Shown: piece by piece, positions 12,044-13,794 of the stretch
Position numbering within the stretch: position 1 is the stretch's first letter
How the letters are laid out: each line of letters starts with the position of its first letter
NCBI GenBank assembly: GCA_022572825.1
Contig: JACZVE010000031.1
Location: forward strand, 1-13,794
Length of the DNA stretch: 13,794 nt
DNA from: SAR324 cluster bacterium
GTDB lineage: Bacteria > SAR324 > JACQKK01
Direction of reading: 5' to 3'
The notes under the pieces: generated by a model
What the model was told of the DNA's origin: nothing
The model's input: the letters and a program-made list of their open reading frames with translations, nothing else
Database searches by the model: none
Program-made: the position numbers and the translations under genes

Positions 12044-13492
12044 ATGGGAGCATTAGCCATCAATCACAACACCCAGGCGTTCAACACCCACCGCAATCTG
12101 CTCAATGTGGAAGCGCGGTTGAAGAAGACCCTGGAGCATTTGTCCTCCGGTGAGAGGATCGTCCGCGCCGCGGACGCCCCGGCCCAGTTGATGATCTCCG
12201 AGCAGATGCGGGCGCAAATCGCCTCCATCATCCAGGCGATCGACAACGCGCAAACCGGGGTCTCCATGGTGCAGACCACGGAAGCAGTGCTGGACGAGGT
12301 GAACCGGCTGCTGATTTCGATTCGCCAGCGGGCCATTCACGCCGCCAACGAGGCGGTTAACGACGAGAACATGCTGGCGGCCGACCAGTTCGAGATCAAG
12401 AACGCGCTGGAATCCATCGACCGCATTTCCCTGTTCTCCCAGTTCGGCAAGAAGAAGCTGCTGGACGGCAGCAACGGCGTGAACGGGCTGGCGGCCGGCG
12501 AGGGCCTGCTCTTCCTCAAGGCCACGCCGCAGACCCTCCAATCCCCCGCGCAAGGCTACGCGGTGAAGGTCACCCAGGCTGCCACCAAGGCAGTGTTCAC
12601 CGGGGTGGAGCCCCTCACCAAGGAATTGATCGATGCCGGCGTGACCATGAGCGTGGAGGAAAACGGGCGGGTGGGCACCCTGGTCACCAAGCCGGGTGAG
12701 GACATCCAGGTCGTGCTGCGCAAGTTCCAGAACGTCCTGGACCAGGACGGCGTGGACGTGGTGGTCTCCAAGACCGAGGATGACCGGCTGGTGTTCACGC
12801 ACCGCAAGTTCGGCTCGGAAGTGAACTTCACGGTGGTCTCCGACACGCCGGGCGTGTTCACCGAAGAGGTCGGCATACCCACCCTGATCGACAACGGCCG
12901 CGACGTCTCCGGCACCATCAAGGATCAGTTGGCCGTGGGCAAGGGCCGCATCCTCATGGCCGCCGCGGGCACCGACGCCGACGGCCTGCAGGTGATCTAC
13001 AGCGGCCCTACGCCGGCGGATCCGGAGGTTCCGGTGGGCCAGGTGAAGGTCAACCAGGGCTCGCTGGTCTTCCAGGTCGGGCCCAATGCAGGGCAGAAGG
13101 TGTCCGTGGCGCTCAACAGCGTCAGCACGCGCACCGTGGCCCTCAACGTGGTCAATGCCAGCGGATTCAAGAACCTGTCCGAGGTGAACGTGATCACGCC
13201 GCAGGGCGCGGAGGACACCATGCGTCTGGTGGACAAGGCCATCGACGACATCACCTTCGTGCGCGGTGAGTTGGGTGCCATCCAGAAGAACGCGATGGAA
13301 TCCAACATCCGCAGCCTGAACGTGTCCCGGGAAGAACTGATCGCCGCCGAGTCGGTGATCCGGGATGCGGATATGGCCCTCGAGACCAGCGAGTTCGTCC
13401 GCAACAAGGTGATCTTGCAGTCCGGGCTGGCCATGCTGGCTCAGGCCAACCAGATCCCCCAGAACGTTCTGAGTCTCATTCAGAACATCTAA
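12044..13492 (+). CDS. fliC: Flagellin 2
   Basis: Second filament subunit, 482 residues. The N-terminal D0/D1 (about 1-143, with LSSGERIVRAADAPAQLMI, SEQMRAQIA and LLDGSNG) and the C-terminal D1/D0 (about 388-482, with RDADMALETSEFVRNKVIL and AMLAQANQIPQNVLSLIQ) are close to those of flagellin 1. The central part holds the shared module: GYAVKVTQAAT (171-181), FGS (256-258) and GRDVSGTIKDQLAVGKGRIL (285-304). It lacks the extra helical and C-proximal insertions of flagellin 1. As in flagellin 1 the canonical DDPAGL motif is altered, here to DAPAQL. The ribosome site is strong, but I find no sigma28 promoter upstream; an AT-rich palindrome and a long untranslated stretch occupy that region instead. 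A perfect 12-bp hairpin follows the stop. It may be an alternative or minor filament subunit. Confidence 0.96.
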   Translation: MGALAINHNTQAFNTHRNLLNVEARLKKTLEHLSSGERIVRAADAPAQLMISEQMRAQIASIIQAIDNAQTGVSMVQTTEAVLDEVNRLLISIRQRAIHAANEAVNDENMLAADQFEIKNALESIDRISLFSQFGKKKLLDGSNGVNGLAAGEGLLFLKATPQTLQSPAQGYAVKVTQAATKAVFTGVEPLTKELIDAGVTMSVEENGRVGTLVTKPGEDIQVVLRKFQNVLDQDGVDVVVSKTEDDRLVFTHRKFGSEVNFTVVSDTPGVFTEEVGIPTLIDNGRDVSGTIKDQLAVGKGRILMAAAGTDADGLQVIYSGPTPADPEVPVGQVKVNQGSLVFQVGPNAGQKVSVALNSVSTRTVALNVVNASGFKNLSEVNVITPQGAEDTMRLVDKAIDDITFVRGELGAIQKNAMESNIRSLNVSREELIAAESVIRDADMALETSEFVRNKVILQSGLAMLAQANQIPQNVLSLIQNI

Positions 13493-13521
13493 TCGCTTCT
13501 GGGGTAGCGCCGTGAGCCGTT

Positions 13522-13553
13522 GAGCGGGACGGTGCAGGCAAACCGTCCCGCTC
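13522..13553 (+). terminator. Strong hairpin after flagellin 2
   Basis: GAGCGGGACGGT (13522-13533) and ACCGTCCCGCTC (13542-13553) form a perfect 12-bp stem with an 8-nt loop, 29 bases after the stop. No T-run follows, so it may end transcription inefficiently or protect the mRNA 3' end. The position and strength make a terminator/stabiliser role likely. Confidence 0.6.
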
Positions 13554-13592
13554 GGCAGGTTCAGCGGCGAGCGGGTTCCTGATCGACGCGCG

Positions 13593-13608
13593 CCCCACCC
13601 AGGTGGGG
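13593..13608. repeat. Short palindrome downstream of flagellin 2
   Basis: CCCCACC (13593-13599) and GGTGGGG (13602-13608) are perfect arms separated by CA. It is one of three inverted repeats in the 302 bases after flagellin 2, a stretch in which I see no gene. A GAGGAGAG at 13750-13757 near the window end could precede a gene starting outside the window. Confidence 0.4.
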
Positions 13609-13621
13609 AGCGTGGGCTAGC

Positions 13622-13666
13622 GCGGGGATGGCAGGTGCCTCTGGCAGGTGCCGCGCCATCCCCCGC
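13622..13666. repeat. Hairpin containing an 11-bp direct repeat
   Basis: GCGGGGATGGC (13622-13632) pairs with GCCATCCCCCGC (13655-13666) apart from one extra C. Within it TGGCAGGTGCC occurs twice (13629-13639 and 13642-13652) with a 13-bp period. It could be a second terminator-like structure or a binding-site pair. Confidence 0.45.
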
Positions 13667-13794
13667 CCGCCAAGGTCCGGCGGCATGCACCGTCGGGTTC
13701 CGCGGCGGGGAGCGCGGTGGCCGCGCCGGGTGTGGCCGGCTGCCGGAAGAGGAGAGTGGCTCGTTTACGACGATGTGCGACGGTCCACGCCGTC

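Overview
The window is high-GC bacterial DNA with a divergent layout: a minus-strand operon for the oxidative pentose phosphate pathway on the left, and a plus-strand flagellar filament cluster over the rest. Two long flagellins, FliS chaperones and a FliD cap indicate a motile, probably Gram-negative bacterium. OpcA beside Zwf is best known from Cyanobacteria and Actinobacteria, but it also occurs in other phyla. The flagellin cores look to me like those of Nitrospirota, Desulfobacterota or related lineages. That placement is an impression, and no ribosomal or other taxonomic marker is present.

Left block (1-3763). zwf (3665-2142), opcA (2145-949) and pgl (952-224) read leftward, and each junction is an ATGA stop/start overlap. 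They encode glucose-6-phosphate dehydrogenase, its assembly/activation factor and 6-phosphogluconolactonase, which together take glucose-6-phosphate to 6-phosphogluconate with NADPH formation. A candidate sigma70-type promoter upstream of zwf is bracketed by a 15-bp inverted repeat. Below pgl lie several hairpins, two of them related in sequence.

Flagellar block (3876-13553). The first flagellin (4112-5845) follows two very similar sigma28-type promoters and a hairpin-containing leader. Next come a 496-bp gap carrying a repeat element, a 1061-residue FliD (6342-9527), a possible 47-codon ORF coupled by a GTGA overlap to fliS1 (9699-10142), and fliS2 (10185-10613). A second copy of the repeat follows in inverted orientation, so fliD-fliS1-fliS2 is framed by an inverted repeat pair. 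About 1.2 kb without a convincing gene, but rich in hairpins and short repeats including a perfect AT-rich palindrome, leads to the second flagellin (12044-13492) and its strong 3' hairpin.

The cluster makes most of a filament tip: two filament subunits, two candidate flagellin chaperones and one cap. The main oddities are a triplicated beta-rich domain in FliD, an insertion module shared by FliD and both flagellins, sigma28 control visible for only one flagellin, and the inverted repeat pair around the cap/chaperone genes.
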